Below are positions 38,740-47,372 of a stretch of 64,000 bases of DNA, piece by piece. The notes beneath the pieces were generated by a model that was given only the letters and a program-made list of their open reading frames with translations, was not told the origin of the DNA and did not search any database. Source of the stretch: Rahnella victoriana (GTDB lineage Bacteria > Pseudomonadota > Gammaproteobacteria > Enterobacterales > Enterobacteriaceae); the NCBI RefSeq assembly GCF_004330295.1, contig NZ_SJOJ01000022.1, forward strand, positions 1 through 64,000, in the 5' to 3' direction. A program made the position numbers and the translations under genes. Each line of letters starts with the position of its first letter. Positions within the stretch are counted from its first letter, which is position 1.

Positions 38740-39396
38740 GTGAACACTGACTCGCAGAGCAGCGGCCGTCGCGAATGGCGCTAGCGTCGCACTGCCCGCC
38801 AGCATCGCACCAAGAATGGCCAGATAACCGCCAATGGGCATCGACATCGAGGCGGCATCAATCGCGCCGGTGGCAAAAATAAGCACCGGAATGTACAGCG
38901 GCAGCACCAGAAGACTGAGCAGAACGCCGCCCTTGCGCAACCCGACGGTCAGCGCCACACCAATCGCGCCGATAAAACTCAGCGTCGGCGTCCCCAGTAA
39001 AATCGTCAGTGCGACGGCTTTCCAGGTGTCAAAATCCAGTGAAAGCAGCAAAGCAATCAGCGGAGAGAGGATCAGTAACGGCAAACCGGTCACCACCCAG
39101 TGAGCACATACTTTCCCCAGAACCGTGAGTGCCAGCGGCGAAGGCAGTAACAACAGTTGTTCAAGCGAGCCGTCCAGGTAGTCGTCACGGAACAACCTTT
39201 CCAGCGCCAGCAACGAGGACAGCAGCGCGGCGACCCAGACAATGCCGGGTGCAATGCGTGCCAGTAATTTAGGCTCGGGGCCGATCCCGAGCGGGAACAG
39301 CGTAATCACAATCAGGAAGAACCACAGCGGGTTAATAATTTCAGCGCTTTTGCGAAAGGCGATTTTCAGCTCGCGGCGCAGGACTTTCGTAAACAT
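38737..39396 (-). CDS. ccmB: haem exporter permease CcmB
   Basis: 219 residues (E. coli 220), six membrane helices. Typical stretches are SAEIINPLWFFLIVITLFPL, DDYLDGSLEQLLLLP and LVLPLYIPVLIFATGAIDAA. With CcmA it forms an ABC transporter-like complex that works on holo-CcmE release. Its C-terminus (ALRVSVH) aligns with the E. coli end, so the ERIC element joined exactly at the stop codon without shortening the protein. Confidence 0.95.
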   Translation of the reverse strand: MFTKVLRRELKIAFRKSAEIINPLWFFLIVITLFPLGIGPEPKLLARIAPGIVWVAALLSSLLALERLFRDDYLDGSLEQLLLLPSPLALTVLGKVCAHWVVTGLPLLILSPLIALLLSLDFDTWKAVALTILLGTPTLSFIGAIGVALTVGLRKGGVLLSLLVLPLYIPVLIFATGAIDAASMSMPIGGYLAILGAMLAGSATLAPFATAAALRVSVH

Positions 39397-39417
39397 TCCT
39401 ATTCTTTCCCTTTCGCG

Positions 39418-40044
39418 TCACACCGGCTCAGCACTGGTCAGACGAAGTTTTCGCACGTCGCGGTTCACACCCTGCAAATCCTGATGCGTGGTCAGCAGCA
39501 CCATTCCGCCCTGCTGCGCATGTTGCTCAAACAGGGCAATCAGTGTGGCAACGCCCTGTTTATCAATCGCGGTCAGCGGTTCATCGAGGATCCACAGCGG
39601 CGCTTCACTCAGCCATAAACGCGCCAGCGCGACACGGCGTTGCTGTCCGGCTGACATCTGCGCCACCGTCACATCTTCGTAGCCCAGCAAACCGACATTC
39701 TCCAGCGCCTGATAAATAGCGTCGGCATCGGTTTTTCCGGTCACTGACTGACAGAAGGCAAGGTTTTCAAACGCAGTGAGCACTGACTTTACGCCGGGCT
39801 GATGGCCGAGGTACAGAAGTTGCTGATGGAAAATATCGCGCTGACGGCGGGTACTCACGCCCTGCCAGCGGACTTCACCGGCGTCCGGAGAGGACAACCC
39901 GGCAAGAATACGCAGTAAACTGGTTTTACCGGCGCCGTTACGGCCTTCAATCTGCACCATTTCACCCGGTTCGATAGTGAAACTTAAGCCGCTAAACAAG
40001 GTTCGCTCATCGCGAACACAGCTCAGGTTAAGGGCTTCAAACAT
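39418..40044 (-). CDS. ccmA: haem exporter ATP-binding protein CcmA
   Basis: 208 residues, ABC ATPase. Walker [12 protein letters not shown] near residue 34, signature [16 protein letters not shown] near residue 130, Walker B LWILDEP, and H-loop LTTHQDL. It powers release of haem-loaded CcmE. First gene of the ccm operon; 21 bp to ccmB. The 248 bp before it, shared with divergent yfdC, should hold the operon promoter. Confidence 0.96.
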   Translation of the reverse strand: MFEALNLSCVRDERTLFSGLSFTIEPGEMVQIEGRNGAGKTSLLRILAGLSSPDAGEVRWQGVSTRRQRDIFHQQLLYLGHQPGVKSVLTAFENLAFCQSVTGKTDADAIYQALENVGLLGYEDVTVAQMSAGQQRRVALARLWLSEAPLWILDEPLTAIDKQGVATLIALFEQHAQQGGMVLLTTHQDLQGVNRDVRKLRLTSAEPV

Positions 40045-40292
40045 GGTGATGTCTCTTATTTTTCACAAGTGCGCATCATATCACAGGCACCGGACGTGAC
40101 GCAGCTTAGGGGACGACAGTTTACAGGGTTGAAATCCCTGAAATCCAGCAAACATTCCGTAAAATGTCCCATAAGGTTCATGGGTTAACGGTTTGTAACT
40201 TTTTTGTATACCTGCTCATAATCTCCCCGCCTCGCCTATGCTTATTCAGGAACACCAATAAAACTGACTTGCCGTACTTTTGGGGAACAACA

Positions 40293-41210
40293 ATGACTGA
40301 AGAAAAAAAGCATCGCGATGATAACGATGTCGACAGCGACGAACACGCGCAAGGCAAAGAGATCGAGACCGGTGAGGAGAATTTGCCGTCGAAAGCGGCC
40401 GCCGTACATGAAGTCATCCGCATGGAAGGAGAGAAAGAACTCGAGCGCGACGGACAGGCGCTGCTGTGGTCAGCCATTGCCGCCGGGCTGTCGATCAGCG
40501 CCTCGCTGATGGCGAAAGGCATTCTTCACGCCCGTCTGCCCGATACGCCGGAACGTTTTTTTATCGAAAACCTCGGTTATACCGTCGGGTTCATTATTGT
40601 GATCATGGCGCGCCAGCAGTTATTTACCGAAAACACTGTCACCGCTGTTTTGCCGATCATGCAAAAACCGACCGGCAGGAATATCCTGCTGCTGCTGCGT
40701 TTATGGGCCATCGTGCTGGCGGGTAACGTGATTGGCGGCGGGCTGGCGGCGCTGGTCTTTCATCTGGTGCCCTTTTTCGATACGGCGACCGACGAGGCAT
40801 TCCGCACCATCAGTCTGGAAATCATGGAGAAAGACGCCGAAGGCATGTTTGTCGGCGGCATGGTCTCCGGCTGGCTGATCGCGACGATGGTCTGGATGAT
40901 CCCCTCCGCCGGTACCGCCAAGCTGTGGGTGATCATGCTGATGACCTATATGGTGGCGATTGGCGACCTGACGCACATCGTGGTTGGCTCGGTAGAAATC
41001 CTGTATCTGGTGTTCTCCGGCGCCATCCCCTGGTATGAATTTATCTGGCCTTTCGCCCTGCCGACGCTTGCCGGAAACATCTTCGGCGGCACCTTTATCT
41101 TCGCGCTGATCAGCCACGCGCAGATCCGTAACGATATGAGTAATCAGAAGAAAGCGAAGGCGAAAAAAGAGGAACAGGAAGCCGCGAAAAAAGAGGCCGC
41201 AAAACCCTGA
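40293..41210 (+). CDS. yfdC: formate/nitrite transporter family protein YfdC
   Basis: 305 residues from the ATG at 40293 (MTEEKKHRDDNDV), preceded by GGGGAAC; an in-frame start at 40164 would add an unrelated 43-residue extension. A long charged cytoplasmic N-terminus (residues 1-65) precedes six membrane helices of the FNT fold (WSAIAAGLSISASLMAKG; LAGNVIGGGLAALVF; LAGNIFGGTFIFALISHA). The C-terminus is Lys/Glu-rich. The transported anion is not established. Linked to argW as in E. coli; separated from mlaA here by the inserted ccm operon. Confidence 0.93.
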   Translation: MTEEKKHRDDNDVDSDEHAQGKEIETGEENLPSKAAAVHEVIRMEGEKELERDGQALLWSAIAAGLSISASLMAKGILHARLPDTPERFFIENLGYTVGFIIVIMARQQLFTENTVTAVLPIMQKPTGRNILLLLRLWAIVLAGNVIGGGLAALVFHLVPFFDTATDEAFRTISLEIMEKDAEGMFVGGMVSGWLIATMVWMIPSAGTAKLWVIMLMTYMVAIGDLTHIVVGSVEILYLVFSGAIPWYEFIWPFALPTLAGNIFGGTFIFALISHAQIRNDMSNQKKAKAKKEEQEAAKKEAAKP

Positions 41211-41267
41211 CTGGCGAGGAAACAACCAAACGGCAGTCTGACGCCTTATTATTCTGAGAAAAATGGG

Positions 41268-41299
41268 TATACTACGCGGGCGCTTTCCACAGGCGCCCG
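41268..41299 (+). promoter_or_regulatory. tRNA-Arg promoter -10 and leader hairpin
   Basis: TATACT at 41268-41273 fits a -10 element and is followed by a GC-rich stretch typical of stable RNA promoters. CGGGCGC / GCGCCCG (41277-41283 and 41293-41299) form a perfect hairpin directly before the mature tRNA. Confidence 0.5.
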
Positions 41300-41300
41300 T

Positions 41301-41375
41301 GTCTCCTTAGTTAAACGGATATAACAAGCCCCTCCTAAGGGCTAGTTACAGGTTCGATTCCTGTAGGGGACACCA
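41301..41375 (+). tRNA. argW: tRNA-Arg (anticodon CCU)
   Basis: 75 nt including an encoded CCA. The acceptor GTCTCCT pairs with AGGGGAC. The anticodon stem AGCCC / GGGCT encloses loop CTCCTAA, with anticodon CCT at 41334-41336. The T arm is TACAGG-TTCGATT-CCTGTA. It reads AGG codons. It follows yfdC as argW does in E. coli, where the locus is a known integration site. No integrase is seen here. Confidence 0.96.
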
Positions 41376-41408
41376 TTTTAGTGCTCATAATATCCCCCAC
41401 AAACCCAA

Positions 41409-42227
41409 TCACCAGCCCGGAACCGCCCCGCCGTTAAAGATCTTCTCCGCCGCTTTTGCCACTTCCGGCGACTGATAGGATTTCAGAAACTCCTGCACAT
41501 TTTCCGCGTCTTTATTATCGGGACGTGAAACCATAATGTTCACGTACGGCGAGTTTTTATCTTCGATGAATACGCTGTCATGCACCGGCGATAAACCGGT
41601 TTGCTGGATGTAGGTGGTGCTGATGATCGCCACATCGACTTTCGGGTCGTCCAGTACGCGGGGGAGTTGCGCGCCTTCCAGTTCCATAATATTCAGATGA
41701 TGCGGGTTTTCGGTGATATCCAGTGCCGTTGGCAGCAGGCCCTTGCCTTCTTTCAGCGTGATCAGGTTCTCTTTTTGCAGCAGCAGAAGCGCACGGCCTA
41801 GGTTAGTCGGATCATTTGGGATCGCCACGGTTGCGCCGTCTTTCAGTTGATCCACGGTTTTGATTTTTTTTGAGTAGCCCGCCATCGGGAAGACAAAGGT
41901 ATTGCCGACGGTCACCAGATGGTAGCCATGAGCTTTGTTATCCTGCTCAAGGAACGGACGGTGCTGGAAAACGTTAGCATCGAGTTCGCCATGTTCGGTG
42001 GCATCATTGGGCAATAACGCGCCGCTGAAACCAACCAGCTCAACGTCCAGCCCGTATTTGTCTTTGGCGACCTGTTTCGCGACTTCTGCCACATCCTGCT
42101 CAGCGCCGTTAATCACCCCGACTTTGATATGCCTGGCATCACCGCTTTTTTGATCACATCCCGCCAGCAGCAATCCCGCCAGCAAAACCACGGCACCAGT
42201 ACGTAAATGAGGGAAGGTCAGTTTCAC
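41409..42227 (-). CDS. nlpA: NlpA/MetQ family lipoprotein
   Basis: 272 residues, as in E. coli NlpA (lipoprotein-28). The lipoprotein signal LLAGLLLAGC puts the lipidated Cys near position 24. The periplasmic binding fold contains IKVGVINGAEQDVAEVAKQVAKDKYGLDVELVGF (family core VGVINGAEQDVAEVAKQVAK) and FPMAGYSKKIKTVDQLKDGATVAIPNDPTNLGRALLLLQ (core VAIPNDPTNLGRALLLL). NlpA resembles the methionine-binding protein MetQ and can supply methionine transport in its place. No ABC transporter genes adjoin it, so it must share partners such as MetNI encoded elsewhere. It stands 33 bp after the tRNA on the opposite strand. Confidence 0.93.
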   Translation of the reverse strand: MKLTFPHLRTGAVVLLAGLLLAGCDQKSGDARHIKVGVINGAEQDVAEVAKQVAKDKYGLDVELVGFSGALLPNDATEHGELDANVFQHRPFLEQDNKAHGYHLVTVGNTFVFPMAGYSKKIKTVDQLKDGATVAIPNDPTNLGRALLLLQKENLITLKEGKGLLPTALDITENPHHLNIMELEGAQLPRVLDDPKVDVAIISTTYIQQTGLSPVHDSVFIEDKNSPYVNIMVSRPDNKDAENVQEFLKSYQSPEVAKAAEKIFNGGAVPGW

Positions 42228-42236
42228 TTTTTTTCC

Positions 42237-43110
42237 TTAAAAAATAACCGCTAAAGAGTAATGAACTGACTATAGCAGGAGGTTTGGCGCGGTTTAAAAA
42301 ACCAATAAAGCATCGTTTATAAGATAAAGTTATATAGACAATACCATCGATTTCCTCATAACTCATGTGGCGCGCACTTCCTTTGCTTTATTTATGAAAT
42401 TTGTGACTCAAAAATGTTTCATTCATTTGCAAAAAGATGGGGATAAACTGTATTTTAATATCAACCTCATAGGATGTGGCAATATAAAATGGATAATCCC
42501 TACTAATAACGATTACAGGCCACGAATTTTATAATTTCAAAGCTTTTCTTTTCTTAACATCCTAAACGATTTAAAAGATATAATTAAAGGACCAAACATT
42601 GTAATGATTAAAAAAGCGACAGCGCAGGTGAATATCAGAGAGATCAATTCTGGCTCTTCCACATCCTGATAATTCAACACGATTGTGAGCACAAAAATAA
42701 TCACAACCAGACTATGAGACAGTATCAATTTAAGAAAAACGGCTGATAACTCCGACAGAAGTGCTGAGGGTGTTATGCTTAACTTCTTCGCCCGGTTGCT
42801 TACCCACTCGATTTCACTATTGCGAAACCCGGATGTTTTCATTGATACCAACAACGCTTTGTTTTTCATTATTTTCATCCTTAAAAATAACAACCACAGA
42901 AAGAGTAAAAGTATAACATAATCAATTTTGAGAAAATGCTTAACTCAATAAATCTGCTACGTTTGTCTCAAAATTGTTTGCGAAAAAGACAACCTTCGCT
43001 GTTCAAATTCCGTACTACATCCAGATCTTTTCCTTATATCATTCATAAACAGTTTGCCCTCCCCGCCTCTTTTCGGAAAGAGTAGGATTATCAGAAATAA
43101 CCAATGAGAG
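42237..43110. other. AT-rich stretch of probable foreign origin
   Basis: Visibly richer in A and T than the flanking genes, both in the 309 bp before the small membrane protein gene (where I see no feature) and in the 226 bp after it. It starts about 860 bp after tRNA-Arg. No transposase, integrase or terminal repeat seen. Confidence 0.5.
42537..42869 (-). CDS. hypothetical small membrane protein
   Basis: 110 residues from the ATG at 42869 (MKNKALLVSMKTSGF), eight bases after AAGGA; start codons at 42878 and 42893 are alternatives. The N-terminal 45 residues are basic and soluble (SEIEWVSNRAKKLSITPSALLSEL, core NRAKKLSITPSALLSEL). Two hydrophobic segments follow: LILSHSLVVIIFVLTIVL (about 55-72) and LISLIFTCAVAFLIITMFGPLI (about 83-104). 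The C-terminus is basic. I do not recognise a family. Its codon use is AT-rich, unlike its neighbours, and it stands alone in an AT-rich segment, suggesting horizontal acquisition. Confidence 0.6.
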   Translation of the reverse strand: MKNKALLVSMKTSGFRNSEIEWVSNRAKKLSITPSALLSELSAVFLKLILSHSLVVIIFVLTIVLNYQDVEEPELISLIFTCAVAFLIITMFGPLIISFKSFRMLRKEKL

Positions 43111-43119
43111 CCTGCAGGA

Positions 43120-43647
43120 ATGGAAATTATTGAAGCCGAAGAACAGCATATCCCCGCGATGCAGAAAATTTATGCCTGGCACGTGCTGCACGGCACTGCG
43201 TCGTTCGAGACTCAGCCCCCTGACGTACGCGAGATGGCAAGCCGCCTGAAGAAGATTAATGAAGCGGGGCTGCTGTGGCTGGTGGTGTTGCATGAGGGAG
43301 AAGTGAAAGGTTATTGCTACCTCGGGCGTTATCGCGAACGTTACGCCTATCGTCACACGCTGGAAGATTCGATCTACATTGACCCCGCTTTTCAGAAACG
43401 CGGCGCGGGTAAGGCGTTGCTGCGCCGGGCAATCGACTGGGCTGAAACCCATGGCTTCCGGCAGATGATCGGCAATGTCGGTGACAGTGAAAATAAAGCC
43501 TCGATTAACTTACATCTCGCGGCCGGTTTTCAGATAAAAGGCACCCTGCATTGCGTCGGATTTAAGCATGGCCGCTGGCTGGATACCGTCTTTATGCAGC
43601 GTGCGCTGGGAGAAGGGAATCAGACGTTGCCAGCGCAGGAAGGCTGA
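43120..43647 (+). CDS. GNAT N-acetyltransferase (PAT/MnaT-like)
   Basis: 175 residues. The GNAT fold has the acetyl-CoA loop QKRGAGKALLRRAIDWAE near residue 90 and the C-terminal GFKHGRWLDTVFMQRAL typical of phosphinothricin/methionine-derivative acetyltransferases. Related enzymes acetylate phosphinothricin, methionine sulfone or similar amino acids. The exact substrate is unknown. It stands alone between the AT-rich stretch and the sugar-symporter operon and ends at a bidirectional terminator. Confidence 0.85.
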   Translation: MEIIEAEEQHIPAMQKIYAWHVLHGTASFETQPPDVREMASRLKKINEAGLLWLVVLHEGEVKGYCYLGRYRERYAYRHTLEDSIYIDPAFQKRGAGKALLRRAIDWAETHGFRQMIGNVGDSENKASINLHLAAGFQIKGTLHCVGFKHGRWLDTVFMQRALGEGNQTLPAQEG

Positions 43648-43651
43648 CGTA

Positions 43652-43686
43652 AAAGAAAACGGGCAGTCTCTCTGCCCGTTTTTTTA
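43652..43686. terminator. bidirectional terminator between the acetyltransferase and symporter genes
   Basis: AACGGGCAG / CTGCCCGTT hairpin with TTTTTTT on the right and an A-rich run on the left. It serves both convergent genes. Confidence 0.82.
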
Positions 43687-43690
43687 CCGC

Positions 43691-45229
43691 TTACTCAATC
43701 GCTAATTTTTCCCTCGCGGTTTTGCGTGTCGCTCTTCCGCCCCACACTTCGTCGTACTCGTAACCGGTCAGGTCTTTAATGACCTTGCGTGATACCTCGT
43801 CACAATCTTCCTGCGCGCCGCCCAGTTTGAGGCGTGCGGTTTCTTTGATCAGAATTTTATGCGTTTCCCGCGTCAGCTTGAATTTGAAGGTCATGTAGAA
43901 ACTGATCGCCAGCAAGGCGCCGGTGGCGAAGATCATCAGCCCGATAATCGCATGCAGTGCGCTGAGCGGTTGCGCGCCCTGCCCTTTCACAAATCCACTT
44001 TCTTCCAGCACCAGCCCGATGATCATAATGGCAATAGCGACAGTACTTTTACGGGTAAACACCATCACACCGGCAAAGATCCCCTCGCGACGTTTTTTGG
44101 TCACGATCTCGTCGACATCCGGAATAAAGCTGTAAATATTCCAGGGAATATAATAAAGCCCTGAACGTCCGAACCCCAAAATAACGAAGATGGAAGTGAA
44201 GAGAATTAACGGCACCGTGATTTTGGTGATGTAAATATAAAACAGCGCAGCCAGAACGAAGAATATACAGCCGTAGGCGATACGCAGCGCCGCAGAGGGC
44301 GAAAGATTCAACCGTTCCATGACCATCATATAGACAATGGTGGAAGGTACTGAAACAAACGCGGCAACGCTTAAATATCCCGAAACAGCCCCGACATCCT
44401 GATGCAGGCCATAAACCACATAATAGGTAAAGACGGCACCAAATACGTCCATCGCGGTGAAAGAAGCGATATAAATAATAATATGCTGGCGGAACATGCG
44501 GATATTAAAGGACGAGATAAAATCCAGCACCAGACTTTTCAGGTGGTGCCACAGGCTGCCGCCGGTTTCCATTTCCGGTTCCGGTTCATTGGGATCCCGT
44601 ACATCTTTGGCTTCCCAGGTACACATCCAGGTGGTGAAGACCGCCAGGCAAAATACCGTGGCGAAAAACATACCGGTATAGGTATAAGTCATCGGATTAT
44701 CTTTACCGGTATACATCATGATCACGCCCGGCACCGACACCGCCAGAAAACCGCCGAGCTGCGAGCAAATCATCCGCACACCCGCCAGACGGGTACGTTC
44801 GCCAAAACGGTTGGTCATCTCTGCGGCCAGCGTTTCCCACGGCACCAGCACCATCGCTGAAAGTAACTCAATCGACAGATAAGTGCCGAGATAATACCAG
44901 TAGCCCATGTCCTTAACCCAGACCAGCGCATACAGGAACATCAGCGGCGAACTGATCAGCAGGAAAAAGCGACGGCGGCCAAACCGTTTACCGAGCCAGG
45001 TATTGCCGAAGTGGTCGGTGATATAGCCCATGATCGGACTTAATATGGCGTCGATCACACGGGCGATGGCAAAAATAGATCCCGCTTCCAGAACGGACAA
45101 TCCGCAATACGTGGTATAGAAGAATAAAAGCCAGGTACCGATAACGGCGAATGCACCGCCACCAAATAAGTCGGTTACGCCATAGCCTATTGCTGTGCCG
45201 TAACCTACTCTGCGTTCAGTAGGTTTCAT
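43691..45229 (-). CDS. MelB-type (GPH family) sugar:cation symporter
   Basis: 512 residues with about 12 membrane helices. GPH family marks are GYGVTDLFGGGAFAVIGTWLLFFYT at the N-terminus and ARVIDAILSPIMGYITDHFGNTWLGKRFGRRR, the latter with paired acidic residues used for cation coupling. Such transporters import glycosides or uronides with Na+ or H+. It is the last gene of a four-gene operon after three Gfo/Idh/MocA dehydrogenases (37 bp from the nearest). The C-terminal cytoplasmic tail (about 60 residues, DCDEVSRKVIKDLTGYEYDEVW) is unusually long. Substrate unknown. Confidence 0.9.
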   Translation of the reverse strand: MKPTERRVGYGTAIGYGVTDLFGGGAFAVIGTWLLFFYTTYCGLSVLEAGSIFAIARVIDAILSPIMGYITDHFGNTWLGKRFGRRRFFLLISSPLMFLYALVWVKDMGYWYYLGTYLSIELLSAMVLVPWETLAAEMTNRFGERTRLAGVRMICSQLGGFLAVSVPGVIMMYTGKDNPMTYTYTGMFFATVFCLAVFTTWMCTWEAKDVRDPNEPEPEMETGGSLWHHLKSLVLDFISSFNIRMFRQHIIIYIASFTAMDVFGAVFTYYVVYGLHQDVGAVSGYLSVAAFVSVPSTIVYMMVMERLNLSPSAALRIAYGCIFFVLAALFYIYITKITVPLILFTSIFVILGFGRSGLYYIPWNIYSFIPDVDEIVTKKRREGIFAGVMVFTRKSTVAIAIMIIGLVLEESGFVKGQGAQPLSALHAIIGLMIFATGALLAISFYMTFKFKLTRETHKILIKETARLKLGGAQEDCDEVSRKVIKDLTGYEYDEVWGGRATRKTAREKLAIE

Positions 45230-45266
45230 TATTATTATCCTGTGAGGTAAGGTTATTTTAAATTAT

Positions 45267-46289
45267 TCAATCAGCCAGCGTGATCCATTTCCCTGATTGT
45301 GAGGAGCGGTAAATTGCCCCGATAATATTCAGAGACACTTCGGCTTGTGATACAGAGGTATAATTTTTTTCTTCAGGATGACGAACGGAATAATAAAAAT
45401 TCGAGACTGCCTGACGGTGACTGTCGCCCCAGTAGCTTTTTGCTCCCCCTGACGGGCTGTCATCACTGACCAGCAGTGTTTTATTTTCTCCTTCAATCAG
45501 CCACAGCGCATTGTGGTGCAACTGCAGCAGTCCTTTTTCACAATGAATTTCCAGCAGCAACGGCGAATCGGTGCTGTGGCAGTTGGTGGCATAAAACATG
45601 CCGCGTGCGCCGTTGCCCATTTTCAGACTGGCCATCGCGGTGTCTTCGTTTTCAGTCACATCGCTGAGAAAGGTTCTTTCCACCACGCCTTTCAGCGCCT
45701 GAACGCCACCGGCAAACCACTGCATTAAATCCAGCGTGTGGATGGCCTGATTGATCAGCAGGCTGCCGCCCTCGGTGGCAAAACGCCCGCGCCACAGGCT
45801 TTCGGTGTAATAAGCACCGCTGCGCGACCAGGTCAGCACCGCTTTGATACTCAGCATGTTGCCCAGTTGGCCGCTTTCCAGCAGCGTTTTAATTTTCCGG
45901 CTCGAAGGGTTCAGGCGGTTCTGATAACAGACGCCAACCAGCCCCGCCGCCTGGGTCTGTGCGAGTTTAATGGCGCTGACTTCACCGATATTCAGCGCCA
46001 CTGGTTTCTCAGTGAAAACATGCTTTCCCGCCGCCAGCGCGGCAAGAATAGCCTCCTTATGCAGATGATGCGGCAGGCAGATATGCACCACGTCAATCTG
46101 CGGATCGCACAACATTTCGTGATAATCCGTATAAAAATCACAGCCATATTCCTGCGCCAGCGCCCGGCCTTTGCCAATATCGCACTCGGCAATCGCCCGT
46201 AACTGGCAGTCCGGCTCATGCCGGATCGCCGCCACATGGCAGGTATGGATAGCGCCGCAGCCAATCACCGCCGTCTGGAGAGTTTTCAT
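45267..46289 (-). CDS. Gfo/Idh/MocA family oxidoreductase (third in operon)
   Basis: 340 residues from the ATG at 46289 (MKTLQTAVIGCGAIHTCHVAA), with GAAGGGGCG upstream; a start at 46364 would add 25 residues. The Rossmann motif is VIGCGAIHTCHVAAI and the family EKP motif is HVFTEKPVALN near residue 95. The second domain has GGSLLINQAIHTLDLMQW, with the catalytic His. Such enzymes oxidise or reduce sugars, inositols or glycosides with NAD(P). It is 13 bp downstream of the second dehydrogenase and 37 bp upstream of the symporter. Substrate unknown. Confidence 0.88.
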   Translation of the reverse strand: MKTLQTAVIGCGAIHTCHVAAIRHEPDCQLRAIAECDIGKGRALAQEYGCDFYTDYHEMLCDPQIDVVHICLPHHLHKEAILAALAAGKHVFTEKPVALNIGEVSAIKLAQTQAAGLVGVCYQNRLNPSSRKIKTLLESGQLGNMLSIKAVLTWSRSGAYYTESLWRGRFATEGGSLLINQAIHTLDLMQWFAGGVQALKGVVERTFLSDVTENEDTAMASLKMGNGARGMFYATNCHSTDSPLLLEIHCEKGLLQLHHNALWLIEGENKTLLVSDDSPSGGAKSYWGDSHRQAVSNFYYSVRHPEEKNYTSVSQAEVSLNIIGAIYRSSQSGKWITLAD

Positions 46290-46302
46290 GATCCGCCCCT
46301 TC

Positions 46303-47370
46303 TCAGTGCGTTTCGTTTGCCAGCATTTGCGCACGGACGCACAGCTCGGCAGCTTTAAACGCATGCTCCTGCGTCATGGCGTGTTCGGTACGGTTCAGGC
46401 AATCCAGGATCATCTGACCAAAGAACGGGAAGCCGACATTGCCGGAAACCGGATAGCGGAATTCGCCCTGCTGATTGACCAGATACACCACGTCCTGCTC
46501 GCCGAGCGTGAGATCGACATATTTGCGGATCTCGATATACCCCTCAGTGCCGAGCAGCGTCAGACGGCCATCGCCCCAGGTGCTCAGCCCTTCCGGCGTG
46601 AACCAGTCGCAGCGGAAATAACCGCGTGCGCCGTTTTCGCCTTCCAGCATGGTGTCGCCAAAATCTTCAAAGTGCGGATATTGCGGATGATTGAAATTCA
46701 GTGCCTGAGCGGCTACCACGCGGGCGTTGTGGTTGCCGGTGTAAAACAGGAACTGCTCAATCTGGTGGCTGCCGATATCACACAGAATGCCGCCAAAACG
46801 TTCTCTCTCGTAGAACCAGTCAGGACGCCCTTCTCCCTCGCGGTGCGGACCGGTACCGAGGGTTTGGATCACCCGGCCGATGGCCCCCTGCTGCACCAGT
46901 TGTCCGGCAAATACCGCGCTTTCGACATGCAGGCGTTCGCTGTAATACACGGCATATTTGCGTCCGGTTTCCGCTACTTTCGCCTTCGCCTGTGCCAGTT
47001 GTTCCAGCGTGGTCAGCGGCGCTTTGTCGGTGAAATAATCTTTGCCGGCCGCCATGACTTTCAGCCCCAGCGCGCAGCGTTCAGCGGGAATGCCCGCACC
47101 GGCGACCAGTTGCACTTCCTTGTCATCAAGCAGCGTCTGCAACGAATCCGCGACCTTCACCTGCGGATACTGCGCGACAAATTTCTCCACTTTGGCCGGA
47201 TCAGGGTCGTAAACCCACTTGAGGCTGGCCCCCGCCTCAATCAATCCGTTACACATGCCGTAGATATGCCCGTGATCCAGTGCCGCTGCGGCAATCACGA
47301 ACTCTCCCGGTTTCACAACCGGCTGCGGTTTGCCCACCGGCGCATAGTTCATTCCGTCTTTATTGCTCAT
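46303..47370 (-). CDS. Gfo/Idh/MocA family oxidoreductase (second in operon, atypical)
   Basis: 355 residues, with GGAG seven bases before the ATG. It starts with an extra 25-residue polar segment before the Rossmann strand (EFVIAAAALDHGHIYGMCNGLIEAG). The usual EKP motif is replaced by YFTDKAPLTTLEQ near residue 118, so the Lys is kept but Glu becomes Asp and Pro shifts. The second domain shows GGILCDIGSHQIEQFLFYTG, retaining a His. The glycine pattern of the NAD motif is also changed (AALDHGHIYG). It resembles a separate branch of the family that I cannot name. Only 2 bp separate it from the first dehydrogenase gene. Confidence 0.85.
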   Translation of the reverse strand: MSNKDGMNYAPVGKPQPVVKPGEFVIAAAALDHGHIYGMCNGLIEAGASLKWVYDPDPAKVEKFVAQYPQVKVADSLQTLLDDKEVQLVAGAGIPAERCALGLKVMAAGKDYFTDKAPLTTLEQLAQAKAKVAETGRKYAVYYSERLHVESAVFAGQLVQQGAIGRVIQTLGTGPHREGEGRPDWFYERERFGGILCDIGSHQIEQFLFYTGNHNARVVAAQALNFNHPQYPHFEDFGDTMLEGENGARGYFRCDWFTPEGLSTWGDGRLTLLGTEGYIEIRKYVDLTLGEQDVVYLVNQQGEFRYPVSGNVGFPFFGQMILDCLNRTEHAMTQEHAFKAAELCVRAQMLANETH

Positions 47371-47372
47371 GT

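Noticed and set aside
41376-42240. prophage or island attachment duplicate after tRNA-Arg
   Set aside because: I looked for a repeat of the tRNA 3' end in the following sequence and saw none, and there is no integrase gene in the window.
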